Below are positions 51,300-63,040 of a DNA stretch of 64,000 nucleotides, piece after piece. Within the stretch, counting starts at the first letter, position 1. Each line of letters starts with the position of its first letter. The position numbers and the translations under genes are program-made. The notes beneath the pieces were generated by a model, which was given only the letters and a program-made list of their open reading frames with translations, made no database searches and was not told where the DNA came from. Origin of the DNA: Chrysoperla carnea (taxonomy: Eukaryota; Arthropoda; Insecta; Neuroptera; Chrysopidae); NCBI RefSeq assembly GCF_905475395.1, contig NC_058342.1, positions 16,526,640-16,590,639 on the forward strand, written 5' to 3'.

Positions 51300-51728
51300 A
51301 CATCAAATCAAAGAGTGAACGCAAGGGCCAAAAACCCGCAGACCCGTCCTAACTCGATCCCATTAAAGGCATGGCCAACCTGTTGATCACAGGGTGAATT
51401 CAATCACAGAATGAACGCAAGGGCCAAAAACCCGCAGACCCGTCCTAACTCGACCCCATTAAAGGCATGGCCAACCTGTTGATCACAGGGTGAATTCAAT
51501 CACAGAGTGAACGCAAGGGCCAAAAACCCGCAGACCCGTCCTAACTCGACCCCATTAAAGGCATGGCCAACCTGTTGATCACAGGGTGAATTCAATCACA
51601 GAATGAACGCAAGGGCCAAAAAACCCGCAGACCCGTCCTAACTCGACCCCATTAAAGGCATGGCCAACCTGTTGATCACAGGGTGAATTCAAGCACATAG
51701 TGAACGCAAGGGCCAAAAAACCCGCTCG
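51300..51728 (+). repeat. 96-bp tandem array, about 4.4 copies
   Basis: 'atggccaacctgttgatcac' begins at 51371, 51467, 51563 and 51660 (periods 96, 96, 97). Units are almost identical and GC-rich relative to the surroundings. Confidence 0.95.
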
Positions 51729-51730
51729 CA

Positions 51731-51960
51731 AGATTTTTGGCCTTTGCGTTCACCATATGATTGAATTCACCCTGCGATCTACGGGTTGGCCATGCCTTTA
51801 ATGGGGTCGAGTAAGGACGGGTCTGCGGGTTTTTGGCCCTTGCGTTCATTCTGTGATTGAATTCACCCTGCGATCTACGGGTTGGCCATGCCTTTAATGG
51901 GGTCGAGTTAGGACGGGTCTGCGAGTTTTTGGCCCTTGCGTTCACTCTGTGATTTGATGT
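51731..51960 (-). repeat. 96-bp tandem array in reverse orientation, about 2.3 copies
   Basis: 'ttggccatgcctttaatggg' begins at 51786 and 51882. It is the reverse complement of the left array, with consistent differences ('gcgatctacggg' in place of the complement of 'ctgttgatcac'). Confidence 0.93.
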
Positions 51961-52480
51961 CAATCGTACTTTTAACGGGATCGAGTTAGCATGAGTATCG
52001 TAGATTAATAGTTGTTTTTATGCTTTCATACTATCCATCAATTGTGTCGTCAACCTTATTTTATAAATGCATACATACACAAACAAGGTAGATGTCACTT
52101 GTTGACGCCATATTTGTTTTGATACCTACTCAATACTTAAATATTTAAAAAAATTATTTTATTGAATATATTTTTATAATTTTTGTATAATTTTAACATA
52201 TTTAATAATAAATAAGGTAAATAAAATATCATAAAAACATGTTTAATTAACTTAACACATATATTCCATTTTAGGCTTATAATATAACTTGTATTAACCA
52301 AGAAAATTCATATTTTCAAAAAGCATATTTTCCTGAATTAAAGAATTTTTCGGTATCGTCGCATATAGATTCGTAATCTACGTAAAAAATGCTTGAAAAT
52401 GGTTTTTTTCCTGATGTTCTAGGATGTTTTATAAGAAAAAGTGCTAAAACTGAACTATTACCAATGAATTAATTAGATTT

Positions 52481-54029
52481 GAAGTCGAATATGATGATGG
52501 CGAAAATGACTAAAAATTTTATTTAAAATAATCTTTTGAATCAATTTTGAGCATAAAAATCCCCTCATTATAATTTGACCGGAAATTTGATATAAATACT
52601 CTACTGTATGACGTTTATCAGAATATAATGTAAATATACTATAATAAAATGTATTGTATTCATCAGTGGTAGTGACTGGGGCAGTTTTAACTTATAGCTG
52701 GCACACAAATGTACACATACACCACTGGTATTCACTGACATTTAAAAGTACATGCATTCAGTGTAAAATTTATTCATCTTTGTGAGTGGTTATAATAATG
52801 ACTTAATATTAATAAATAAATAAAATAAATTATAATTGTGAACAAATATAACCAATAATTAGTTTGTGATGTAAAAAAAAAAGTTTTTCATTTAATGTTC
52901 AATACGTGTTCATCTACAAATTTATATTATTTTTTAAAGTATGTATTTTTTGAAATTTTATCTAAGTTCTTATTTTTTTTTGATCATGTAATCTAACAGT
53001 GAGTATACATCAGTCACTATGTAGACATGTGAGATTTTATAAATACACGTTGTTTATTTTACGTAAAAAATCGTTAACGTTTGAATTAACGTATCGAGAC
53101 ATGTGTGCATATATAAAATTCAAAAAAATTAAATTTTTTGTTTATTTATTAAGGGGGTTATATGTATTCAAAATTCAGTAATGAATTTTGAATAGGTTAT
53201 AATTTAGTGGATGATACAAATAATAAACTTTCAGTTTACGAGATATTAACTGTCGAAGATAATTTTTTTGTAACACGTAACTCATAGAACTATTTTTGAA
53301 ATAACCGTGGTAATTGTACTTTTTAGAATAATTATATCAGACTAAAGAATGTAGGATTGTTTTTTATCAAAAAATTGTTGTCTGTGTAAAAGTTATAGTT
53401 GATTTTGTAATTGCATCTGAATTTTTACCGCAGCTGTGCTTTTTTTTAGAATTCGAGATACTTTTTCTATATAATTTTTATTAAAATCTTTGTATTTTCA
53501 AGATTTTATTATATCGGATGATAAATATTCTGGGAAGTCGTGAGATAAACTAGAAAGTCTGGAGATAGTGAAGCTACATTATATATTTTGCATACCCAGT
53601 TTTCAATAAAAAATTTAAAGAAGGCTTCAAATAATAACTTTAACACAATATTTCTATAAGTGTCTGAAAGGCTAAAAAAAAAGAAGAGTGCGCTCTTGGG
53701 ACTCCAGTTAGAAACGAAGTTCCTTACGAAAACTATGGCAGGTTCATGATTCGAATTTTTACCATTTTCTGGAAAGTTTTTTCAATCACTGTCACTCTTA
53801 ACATAATTCTGTATAAAAGATTTTGAAAAGCTCTCGATTCAGCTTAGAGAAAATCATTTCACATTTTCAAAATTGGAATGCTATCAAAATTGGATATCTA
53901 GTGCGTTTCTATTTTTGTAAATCACTACTCGCTAGTATACAGTATGTTCTTTTCTTGAATTTTTAGGGAAACGAATGATTTTTGGATAATGTAAAATATG
54001 GCAAAAGATACCTCTAAAATATTTCGAAA
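52481..54029. other. No gene seen
   Basis: AT-rich intergenic sequence. A 60-codon frame at 52999-53181 has no domain. Confidence 0.4.
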
Positions 54030-55150
54030 TTTTTATACCAGTCTCAACCTTCTTTACTTCCCTCAACAATTTTTTGGTTATATGTTTTGTGTGAAATTCG
54101 AATTTGTACGATTTTCTGGAAGGTTCTTGTCGAAAGATTTCATCGCAGGCTTGTACGAAAAAATGTTTCAAACAAAAGCTGTTTATTTGTTTATAAGGAA
54201 CATTTTTTATGTTTAAACTACTGCTCTATCTCTAACGTTATACAACGTGGATCCTACGCACCCCAGATCCAAATGACCTATGTTGCCTATTTACGAACTC
54301 AAACTCAATTTTTATGTCGTGATCACGGTATAAAAATTTCAGATAAATATCTCTTTTCGTTTTTGAGTTATCGTGTCGGTGGACAGACGGACGGACAAAC
54401 GGAAATAGAATAATTAAGTGATTTTATGAACACAAATATCAAAATTTTGTTAGTATAGTCAACGTACCTGGATGACCGAGCTTTGCTCGATATTTTTTGA
54501 GTTAGATGATAAATTTTATCACTAATATAAGAACCGTTTAAGATGTCTCCACACAAGTACCAATTTGAATGTCACGCTAATGTACTTTATTTTGTTAATT
54601 ACGATAAACACCAATAGATGTCAGGAAGAGTCGTAGTTTGTTTTAGTTTTTCCTAAAAACATGGATAAAACGAAATTTTCTGAAAACGAAACTTAGCTAG
54701 AGCAATTTTTCGCCCCCAAAAAATTCTTGCATAATAATTTTCATGAAAATCGTTGAAGTCGTTTCGTGTCGGCGGACAGACGGACGGACACACGGGAATT
54801 GAGTAATTAAGTGATTTAATGAATACAAATATCAAAATTTTTTTCGTTTCGTTTTTTTTATTTTATCTCTAACGGTTTAGAAGGTGAGTCCTACAGACCC
54901 AAGACTCCATTCACCTATGTTGCTCATTTACGAACTCGACCTCACTTTTTACGTCCTAAGCACGCTATAAACGACAGACGTCAGACATACGACAGACAGA
55001 CAGACAAACAACCGGAAATATAATAATTAGGTGATTTTATGAACATCTAAACCAAAATTTTGTTAATAGCATCAATATTTTTAAGCGTTAAAAACTTGGG
55101 ACTAAACTTAGTATACTTTGGTATTTCATATACATACATGGTATAAAAAT
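54030..55150 (+). repeat. 'acagacgg' repeat copies around a 'gaccgagctttgctcg' repeat
   Basis: A copy of the first family (about 54140-54470) is followed by copy 2 of the 37615 family (54470-54770), then a second partial copy of the first (54860-55150) with 'gttaaaaacttgggactaaa'. Short open frames here repeat those of other copies and are not accepted as genes. Confidence 0.6.
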
Positions 55151-55309
55151 GAGAATGTGCAAAAACATTTCAGCTAATGAAACCGTAACAAACAAACAAA
55201 CATTCTTGTTTCGAAGTGTTTCCACCCTAATGAACAACTGTGGAAAATTACAAAGATGCATTAATTTTTTCCTTTGAGATATTTAGTTTAATTGTACTAA
55301 TTAGATATT

Positions 55310-55825
55310 CCTATATATTATAAATATGAGGTTAGAATGTTTGTTTGTTTGTTACGCTTTCATGCCAAAACTAGCGAATGGTTTTTAATGAAACAGCAAT
55401 ATAGCTCATAAATCAGAATAACACATGAGCTATAAATTATAAAGATATAGATATTTAAAAAAAAAAATTAAATTTAATCTGGCATTTACTATTTAAAATT
55501 TTTTCAGAAATCTTTAATTTATAGTTCAAAATAATGATAACAAATGGAGCAAAATTATCATCATTTTCAACCATAAATTAAAAATTTCTGTAAAAATTTA
55601 AAACAGTAAATGTCAAACAAATCATGGCCAAATTTTCTGATAAACTCAATCAATTATGACAATTTTACAATTTAAAAAATTGAGAAATGTGCATATCTTT
55701 TAGCTGCGTAAAACAACCCCTTCAAGTGTTATGGAACGTTGATAAGTTAGATCAAAAGAGGTGAAGGCCATAAAGCCATGATTTTTACTTTTAAGCCTAG
55801 TAAAACGGGCGGGTATCAAGATAGT
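55310..55825 (+). mobile_element. Helitron-like dispersed repeat, copy B
   Basis: Same block order as 48785-49315 in the opposite orientation, ending 'gggcgggtatcaagatagt' where the CTAG is mutated to ATAG. Confidence 0.55.
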
Positions 55826-56341
55826 TAACAAATAATGCACTGATAAGATTATAACAAACAATTACCTGTACATGTATTTTCGCCGGTTTTTCATTAACCT
55901 TATCGTGGTTTTAATTGAAAATAATGAATTTTTATGGAATTTATTTTGTACTGAAATAAATATTTTGCCAACTTTTATTTGAAAATTAGCTAAGATTTTT
56001 TGCACATACATTTTTTTTTGTACTGATTGTGTGTTTAATAAAAACCGGTGATTTAATAAGTATGGTTATGCAATTATTATATTTATAAATATAAAAATTA
56101 ATATATTCAATTAAAAGACATGCATTTAATAATGAATTAATATCAGAAATTTATTAAAACTATCAATAAATTTAGCCTTGATAATATTACAGATAATAAT
56201 AATAGCTTTTATTCTTTTTTTACACAAAAATATTAGAATAAGTAAAAACTGTTGTAGAAGATATTGCAAAAATAAAAAAAATCGATAGATAAGTTTTTTT
56301 TTTGCCACTTTAACATCTAGAAGTCCAAACTAATATAAAAT
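55826..56341. other. No gene seen
   Basis: AT-rich, no recognised motif. Confidence 0.4.
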
Positions 56342-57060
56342 AAGGTAGTATGGGTGGTCAACAGACCATCTATTTTTTCAAAATTTTAAATAGCGTACAA
56401 AATAGAATACGCACATTACCATAATTTATCATAATAATTAAACTGATTTTATAACAATTAATAATACATAAAATTATATTACAAAGAAAATAAATAGTAT
56501 TTTGATCATTCATTTGATTAATTATTGTAGTTATAATTCCTATATTATCGACATATTATCCTCTAGAAATCTTCTGTATCGTAATGATAGATAAATAATA
56601 GATTTGGCAACGTTACAACGGTTTAAAGCGCCGAGTTATGGTTCTTTAAAATTTTCGGAGTCGATTGTCTATTTTATAATTTTTTTTTGTGACATATTAA
56701 TTAAACTTGTCAACCGATGTCAACATCTGTTAATGATTTTTAAAGTTATCATACTCATAATGAAACATACGGAAATTACAATGTGAATTATGATTACCTA
56801 ATCGTTAATATTTTTTGATAATGATCGATAACATGTATTTTTTTTAATATATATAAATTCTTTATGCTTCAAGCTTTTTTTGGTGCATTATTATGTGAAC
56901 ACAGTTTTTTTGGAAACATTGAGTCAATGTAAGAACTACGATTTTTAATTTTCAATGTTTCATTAAAAAAGTCGATAAGGCATCCTCAAACTTGACTAAA
57001 ACATTATTTAGATGCTTATCTTTAATATAATAAAAACTTCTTCATCGAAAGTAAAAATTT
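56342..57060 (-). repeat. 'aaggtagtatgggt' MITE, copy 1, truncated
   Basis: It begins with the terminus AAGGTAGTATGGGT and matches the reverse complement of 62268-63040, including 'tttggcaacgttacaacggt'. Its far terminus is missing. A 60-codon frame at 56604-56786 is repeat text. Confidence 0.75.
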
Positions 57061-58012
57061 GTTTATAAAATTTTCAGCTAGCAAGAATCCCAAAATAAAT
57101 TTAGAAATACTAAGAATAAAAGATCTTGTGGAATTTTTTGCAGTGTTTTTCAGGATATTATTTAGTTTTGAATTATAATTATTTTTAATAACTTTATGAT
57201 TATTATTTAAAATAAATAATGATACGTTTTTGAAATTATTCCTCTCTGATTACGTAAAACTCGCGAGCAGCAGAGCTCCATCACTTAGGTCATATTTCTC
57301 CTTCATTAGACCATATTTCCTCCATATATTAAATATTTAAATCAAACAACTGGAAGGGGTGGTCTGGTCGTCAGCTCTACCAAAAAGTCAAAAAGTAGTT
57401 TTTCCACCCTGAGAATCCCTTCTTAATTTCTGGAATCAACAGTCCCTTTTTTAACATTGTTCTGCTTAATAAAAAACCTAGTTTGAGCTCATTTGGGCTT
57501 AAGAGGGGCACTTGAGGTGTTTACAAGTAGTATATATCATACATGCCCAAAATTTTCAAAAGTGTTGTAAGAGACATGAAATGAATTTATAACACACCTC
57601 TACCACCCCCCATTGACCTTCAATACAGTGTATAAGACATTACTTACGGGGGATATATGACTAAAATGTCTCGATTTCTTAATCTTTTAAAATGGAATCT
57701 TAATAGGTTTTAAATATTTTAAAACTCGAGTCGAGTCTAATTACCATTTATTACGGTCTACTTTTAAAAAGGATGTCTAATTACTCTAAACATGTACCGG
57801 ATTAACTCACGTTGGAGACCTAAACATTTTCTACTTGTCGGGGCCGTTTGTTTATTATATACGATTGTCTAGCAGAAAAGTAAATTGTCTAATTTACAAA
57901 TATTTTCATCAATCTTTTAAAGTAGACAGTTTAATCGGGCCTTTTATAACCTTTCAATAGTGGCACCAATTGTCTCAGACCTGACAGGATTATTTTTTAT
58001 AATCTTGTATTT
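57061..58012. other. No gene seen
   Basis: Less AT-rich in 57350-57650, with no domain or second copy recognised. Confidence 0.35.
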
Positions 58013-58620
58013 AAGGTAGTATGGGTAAAATATAAAAATAAATTTAGAAGTTAGCCTTTTATTATATTAAAGATAAGCATCTAAATAATGTTTTATTCAA
58101 GTTTAAGGATGCCTTATCGACTTTTTGAATGAAATATTGAAAATTAAAAATCGTAGTTTTTACATGGTTCAATGGGATCCCGTGAGTTATTCTTTATACA
58201 ATAACAAAATTTTCATATTTCCAAAAAACTGTGTTCACATAATAATGCACCAAAACAAAGCTTAAAGTTTAAAGAATTTATATATAAAAAAAATTACATG
58301 TTATCGATCATTATCAAAAATTATTAACGATTAATCATAAATCACATTGTAATTTCCGTATGTTTCATTTTGAGTATGATAACTTTAAAAATCATTAACA
58401 GATATCGTTCACATTGGTTGACAAGTTTAATTAATATGTCACAAAAAATTTTTGTAAAATAGACAATCGATTCCGAAAATTTTAAAGAACCATAACTCGG
58501 CGCCTTAAACCGTTGTAACGTTGCCAAATCTATTATTTTCACTATCATACAGAAGATTTCTAGAGTATAATATGTCGATAATGTAAGAATTATAACTACA
58601 ATAACTAATCAAATGTCACC
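58013..58620 (+). repeat. 'aaggtagtatgggt' MITE, copy 2, truncated
   Basis: It begins with the left terminus and follows 62268 to about 62880; it stops at 'aatcaaatg' before the right terminus. It is inverted relative to copy 1. Confidence 0.75.
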
Positions 58621-59190
58621 GGGGGTATTCGACCAAATTCAGTTGAGAGTTTTACTACCTGAACCAAATGTAGGTCACAGGGACTTGGATATCGATATCC
58701 AGGCTGTAAAAAAAGTGGTTTAGAATGTGAAAACAATTCCGCCATACCAGAGTCGGTAGCTCATCTCATAGACGCATGCGACTAAAATTTGTACCATATT
58801 ATAAATATTATAAAGTATTGCGATCGAAAAAAAATCGATATCGGGGTTTCAACGGAAATACACGTTTTGAGTGGTCCCTGATTCCGAAAAAGTGGTTTTT
58901 AAAAAATTTTGCGTTCGTCGGTATGTTGATATGTCGATATGTCTGTTACCAAGCTGGAGCCTTCAATTTTCAACCGATTTTTTTCGGTACATAGGTTTAG
59001 TTTGGTCATAATTCCAGACGATTTTTTCATTTTTTCCCTAGGCATTTTTCAAGGATGCTTCCCCCTGGGCCAAAACGGGATTTTTGTAGTTTCATCAAAA
59101 ACGGCTCTAACGATTTCGATTAAACTTGGCACAAGGCTAGACCTTAAGGGGTTCCTCGGATTGGTATAAGCCACATATCCGGGAAAATTC
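58621..59190. repeat. Probable dispersed-element fragment
   Basis: GC-richer stretch with 'cgttcgtcggtatgttgata', 'caaaaacggctctaacgatt' and 'gattaaacttggcacaaggc'. Such text is common in non-coding parts of large arthropod repeats, but no second copy is in the window. Confidence 0.3.
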
Positions 59191-60174
59191 GAGAAGGCCC
59201 ACACCCTAGGGAAAACCTTTGCAAATACAGGAAAATGGGATTTTCTAGGGAGAGGCTGAGGGGACAGTAGTGAAACTTCGTATCAGAGTTTATATCAACA
59301 AGGTTCTAGGTTTTATATAACTCCTCTCTGGGATCCCTCCCCCTGGAGGCGTGGAGCTGGACGGGATGAAATCGTCAAAAGTGGTCAAATCAACCCTATC
59401 CAAAATTGATCAAATTTTATTTAAAATGTCTTTTTAAATAACTTTTGTAATTTGGTAATCTTTGCTTAACCTCACCCTTACCAAACTACATCCTTCTAAA
59501 TATTATATTAAATCCAGTGAATATCTAAGGTTCCTCATTACCGTATGATTCCAAATATACCGCTATGCTTGTATTTATAGCTGATATAAAATAAAATTTG
59601 GGAAAAATAATAAATTTCTATCAATAATATATCAATTTTACAATATAATAAAATCTTGTCCGATGTTTCGGACCGTTTATTACAATTACAACGACAAAAA
59701 TAAGTATTTGATCTATAAAGTATGTTTCAGGAGTGATGGCAGAGGCATAATATTTTAATTTGTTATCGTTGTTATCGAAAACAGTGTCAAGTTATTTACT
59801 GATAACTTGACAAATAGTACAATATTATGTAATACTGTTAATTAATTTTTAATACATGGATCAATATATCGGGTGTCCTAAAATTATTGCATTAGAACAA
59901 CTGAGGTGATGTGAGTTGTTAAACTAAGGAAGATATTAAGTCTGTTTTGGGCTCGACATTTTTGGTACATTCTATTTGGGTAATTCAGTGTACTATATTG
60001 ACAAAAAATTCTTAATATCAACCGATATGAGGTTGTCTCAACCTCATCGCGAGATCACATATGGTGAATGGAGCCATGAATGTGATATAACTACCTTACG
60101 GGGTTGAGTGGTGAAGTTAACACAAACGCATGTGTTGTTTGTATGAAAGTAATATACTGTCTAACAAATTTCAA
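59191..60174. other. No gene seen
   Basis: AT-rich; 'tatcgggtgtcctaaaatta' near 59867 may be one end of a DNA element. Confidence 0.35.
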
Positions 60175-60600
60175 ATATTGACGGGCGGGCGGAAAAACGG
60201 AAATGAGCTAATTAGGTGATTTTATGAACACCTATACCAAAATTTTCTTGGTATCATTAATATTTCTAAGCGTTATGACTAAAATTAGTATACCTTAATT
60301 ATATCTCTTCTCAATATATTATAAATGTGAAAGTATGGATGTTTGTTTGTTTGTTTACTACGCTTTCACGCAAAAAATAGCGAATGGTTTTTAATGAAAC
60401 TGTACAGCAATATAGCTCATACATCAGAATAACACATGAGCTATAATTTATAAAGATTTATTTAAAAAAAAATTAAATTTAATCTGACATTTACTATTTT
60501 AAATTTTTACAGAAATCTTTAATTTATTGTTCAAATTGATTGATTATTTATGGTTCAAATTGAAAATCATAGATGGAGCAAATCTATGATTATTTCATAT
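60175..60600 (+). repeat. 'acagacgg' tail followed by Helitron-like copy C
   Basis: 60175-60300 has 'attttatgaacacctatacc' and 'tttctaagcgttatgac'. 60312-60600 repeats the 5' part of the Helitron-like family ('aatggtttttaatgaaactg', 'catcagaataacacatgag') and lacks its 3' end. Confidence 0.6.
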
Positions 60601-61050
60601 ATACAGGGTATATAAAACTTATTTTGAAAAAGGATAGTTTTTATCGAATTTTTCACCTTAGGCTTTTACAAATTTCGTAAGCCGTTTCCGTAACAGAACT
60701 CGATCTGTCTATGTAGATTATATTTAGTTAGAACAACAATTTCTTCTCTGATTCGTTTTTAAGGTTGCGCACCTGAAGGGTTGCCAACGGAAATCTATTA
60801 CTAAGATTTCGGTGCCCTCCTTTTCGTTTGTCTGCCTGCGGATTGTATCTCATAAACTGCAACAATTTTGACAGAATGTTTAATACTATTTCCGCTATAA
60901 CGAACAACCAAGATAGCAAATTCTAAAATGACCGCCAAGAATATTAAAATACAAAAATAATCATGCTGGTGTATAGGGCATAGTCTTAAATCTTGTTTAA
61001 AAAGTACAGCGTTATATCTTCTACGATGATCGAATCCCTTCGTGTGCGAG
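60601..61050. repeat. Probable dispersed repeat, single copy in window
   Basis: It runs from 'acagggtatataaaactt' through 'gccctccttttcgtttgtct' to 'gaatcccttcgtgtgcgag'. The text style is that of widespread insect dispersed repeats, but this rests on recall. The 63-codon minus frame inside is not accepted. Confidence 0.35.
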
Positions 61051-61312
61051 CCTGACTTAATTATTATCAGTTAATATAATTGTTTTTAACGACTTAATAT
61101 TTATTTGTAACATGGATTTTCCCATCTAATCTTTAAATTAATTTAGGGATTCCTTAATTTTATCATAATTTCCATAATACTTTAATGTGAACTACATTTT
61201 CCACAAGTACTTATTACTTCACCCAAAGCTAAATTGTAAAATCTTACAATTTGGATTTTCTAATTAAATTAATAATAATTATTATTATTATATTAACTAA
61301 ATTAGAGTAAAA

Positions 61313-61745
61313 ATCGATTATAGCGACATTGAAAAGGTCCACAGTTATGGACATTATATTCGATAATCGTTACAAACGATATGCAGTTTTTATCTATGTG
61401 AAAATTTTTTTGGAAAAAAGTAAAAAAACCATCGTTTTTACACCCTATCATATATGAAATATATATCAAGGCATACAAATTTTAGTCCCAAGTTTGTAAC
61501 GCTTAGCTAGTCTCCAAAACTATAAGAAATAGAAAGTTGAAAATTCGCCCAAAAAATATATCCAAATTTCAAATCTATAGTGTAAAGGGTATAATTGCAG
61601 TGCTTGAAATCGGTTACAGCGACATGGAAGAGGTCCATAGTTATATTCGATAATTGTTATAAACGATATGCAGTTTTTGTCTATCAGAAAAATCTTTTGA
61701 AAAAAAGCAAAAAAATCATAGTTTTTATACCCTGTCATATATGAC
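61313..61745. repeat. Tandem duplication of a ~140-bp segment
   Basis: 'gattatagcgacattgaaaa' near 61316 and 'ggttacagcgacatggaaga' near 61609 open two parallel copies sharing 'aaacgatatgcagtttttat/gt' and 'ctatgt/ag..aaa'. A reverse copy of the 'acagacgg' family tail (61440-61505) lies between them. Confidence 0.6.
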
Positions 61746-61758
61746 AGGGTATAAAAAC
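61721..61758. repeat. Perfect 38-bp palindrome
   Basis: The left half GTTTTTATACCCTGTCATA is the exact reverse complement of the right half. No loop base is unpaired. Confidence 0.95.
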
Positions 61759-62267
61759 TCGCACTTGAAAGATTTTTTTCTTATTTCTGGTTTAGAGACA
61801 TATGACAATGGTTTAATAATCTAAACTTGTAATACCCTTAGATAGTCACAGAGTCTGCAGATTTTCTAGAAAAACATCAAAAATGAATTGTATATGAATT
61901 TTCTGAAGACCTTGACATTTTCAGACCATTTGTACTGAAATTGTTTACCATTTAAAGTCGATAGAAATGAAGTAAACAATATATTTTATGATCATCAACA
62001 TAAAAATTTTCTCGGAAAATGTCTGTTTATGAGCATTATTAATTTTATTTAATTATTAAAACATTTGTACTAAACTTAGTTGTGTGGAAAACCTTGAGAT
62101 TTGCATTAAAATAAATGTTTTTTTTTTCTTTCAGTCAAATCTTAAAAACATAAGTCTTTACATTTTTAAGGTAGTTACCAAGAAAATTATTTTTTTAAGG
62201 GATCTATCTATTCATTTGTTTTTTTTTTTTTTTTTTTTTTACATTTTCATGCCAATTTAATGTATTG
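61759..62267. other. No gene seen
   Basis: AT-rich with a long poly(T) tract at about 62218-62240. Confidence 0.4.
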
Positions 62268-63040
62268 AAGGTAGTATGGGTAAAATATAAAAATAAACTT
62301 AGAACAGTTAGCCTTTTATTATATTAAAGATAAGCATCTAAATAATGTTTTATTCAAGTTTGAGGATGCCTTATCGACTTTTTAATGAAATATTGAAAAT
62401 TAAAAATCTTAGTTTTTACATTGATTCAATGGGATCCCGTGCGTTATTCTTTATTCAAGACCAAAATTATCATATTTCCAAAAAATCTGTGTTGAGATAA
62501 AAATTGCACCAAAAAAAAGCTTAAAGTTTAAAGAATTTTATATATAAAAAAAAATTCATGCTATCGATCATTATCAAAAAATACGATTAATCCTAAATCA
62601 CATTGTAATTTCCGTATGTTTCATTATGAGTATGATAACTTTAAAAATCATTAACAGATGTCGCTGACAGCGGTTGACAAGTTTAATTAATATGTCACAA
62701 AAATTGTTTTTATAAAATAGACAATCGACTCCGAAAATTTTTAAGAACCATAAGTCGACGCTTTAAACCGTTGTAACGTTGCCAAATCTATTATTTATCT
62801 ATCATTACTATACATAAGATTTCTAGAGTATAATATGTCGATAATATAGGAATTATAACTACAATAATTAATCAAATGAATGATCAAAATACTATTTATT
62901 TTCTTTGTAATATAATTTTATGTATTATTAATTGTTATAAAATCAGTTTAATTATTATGATAAATTATGGTAATGTGTGTATTAAATTTTGTACGCTATT
63001 TAAAATTTTGATAAAAAAAGATGACGACCCATACTACCTT
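62268..63040 (+). mobile_element. 'aaggtagtatgggt' MITE, full-length copy, 773 bp
   Basis: The termini AAGGTAGTATGGGT and ACCCATACTACCTT are perfect 14-bp inverted repeats. The interior is non-coding and defines the family found at 56342-57060 and 58013-58620. Confidence 0.85.

Larger units (their letters stand above)
50800..52480. mobile_element. Foldback element with satellite-like core
   Basis: Outer arms of ~500 bp pair: 'aagttcagttttagcacttt' near 50828 against 52434, and 'ttttacgtagattacgaatc' near 50898 against 52369. The inner part consists of 96-bp units in two opposing arrays meeting near 51730. No open frame is supported; that on the minus strand at 51676-51963 is translated satellite. 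Confidence 0.85.

Noticed and set aside
51676-51963. 95-codon minus-strand frame with internal protein repeats
   Set aside because: The protein repeat is the 96-bp satellite, whose unit length is a multiple of three; no start context or domain.
56604-58548. Similar 60-68 codon frames at 56604-56786 and 58342-58548
   Set aside because: Both lie in inverted copies of the same MITE; the protein similarity is repeat DNA similarity.
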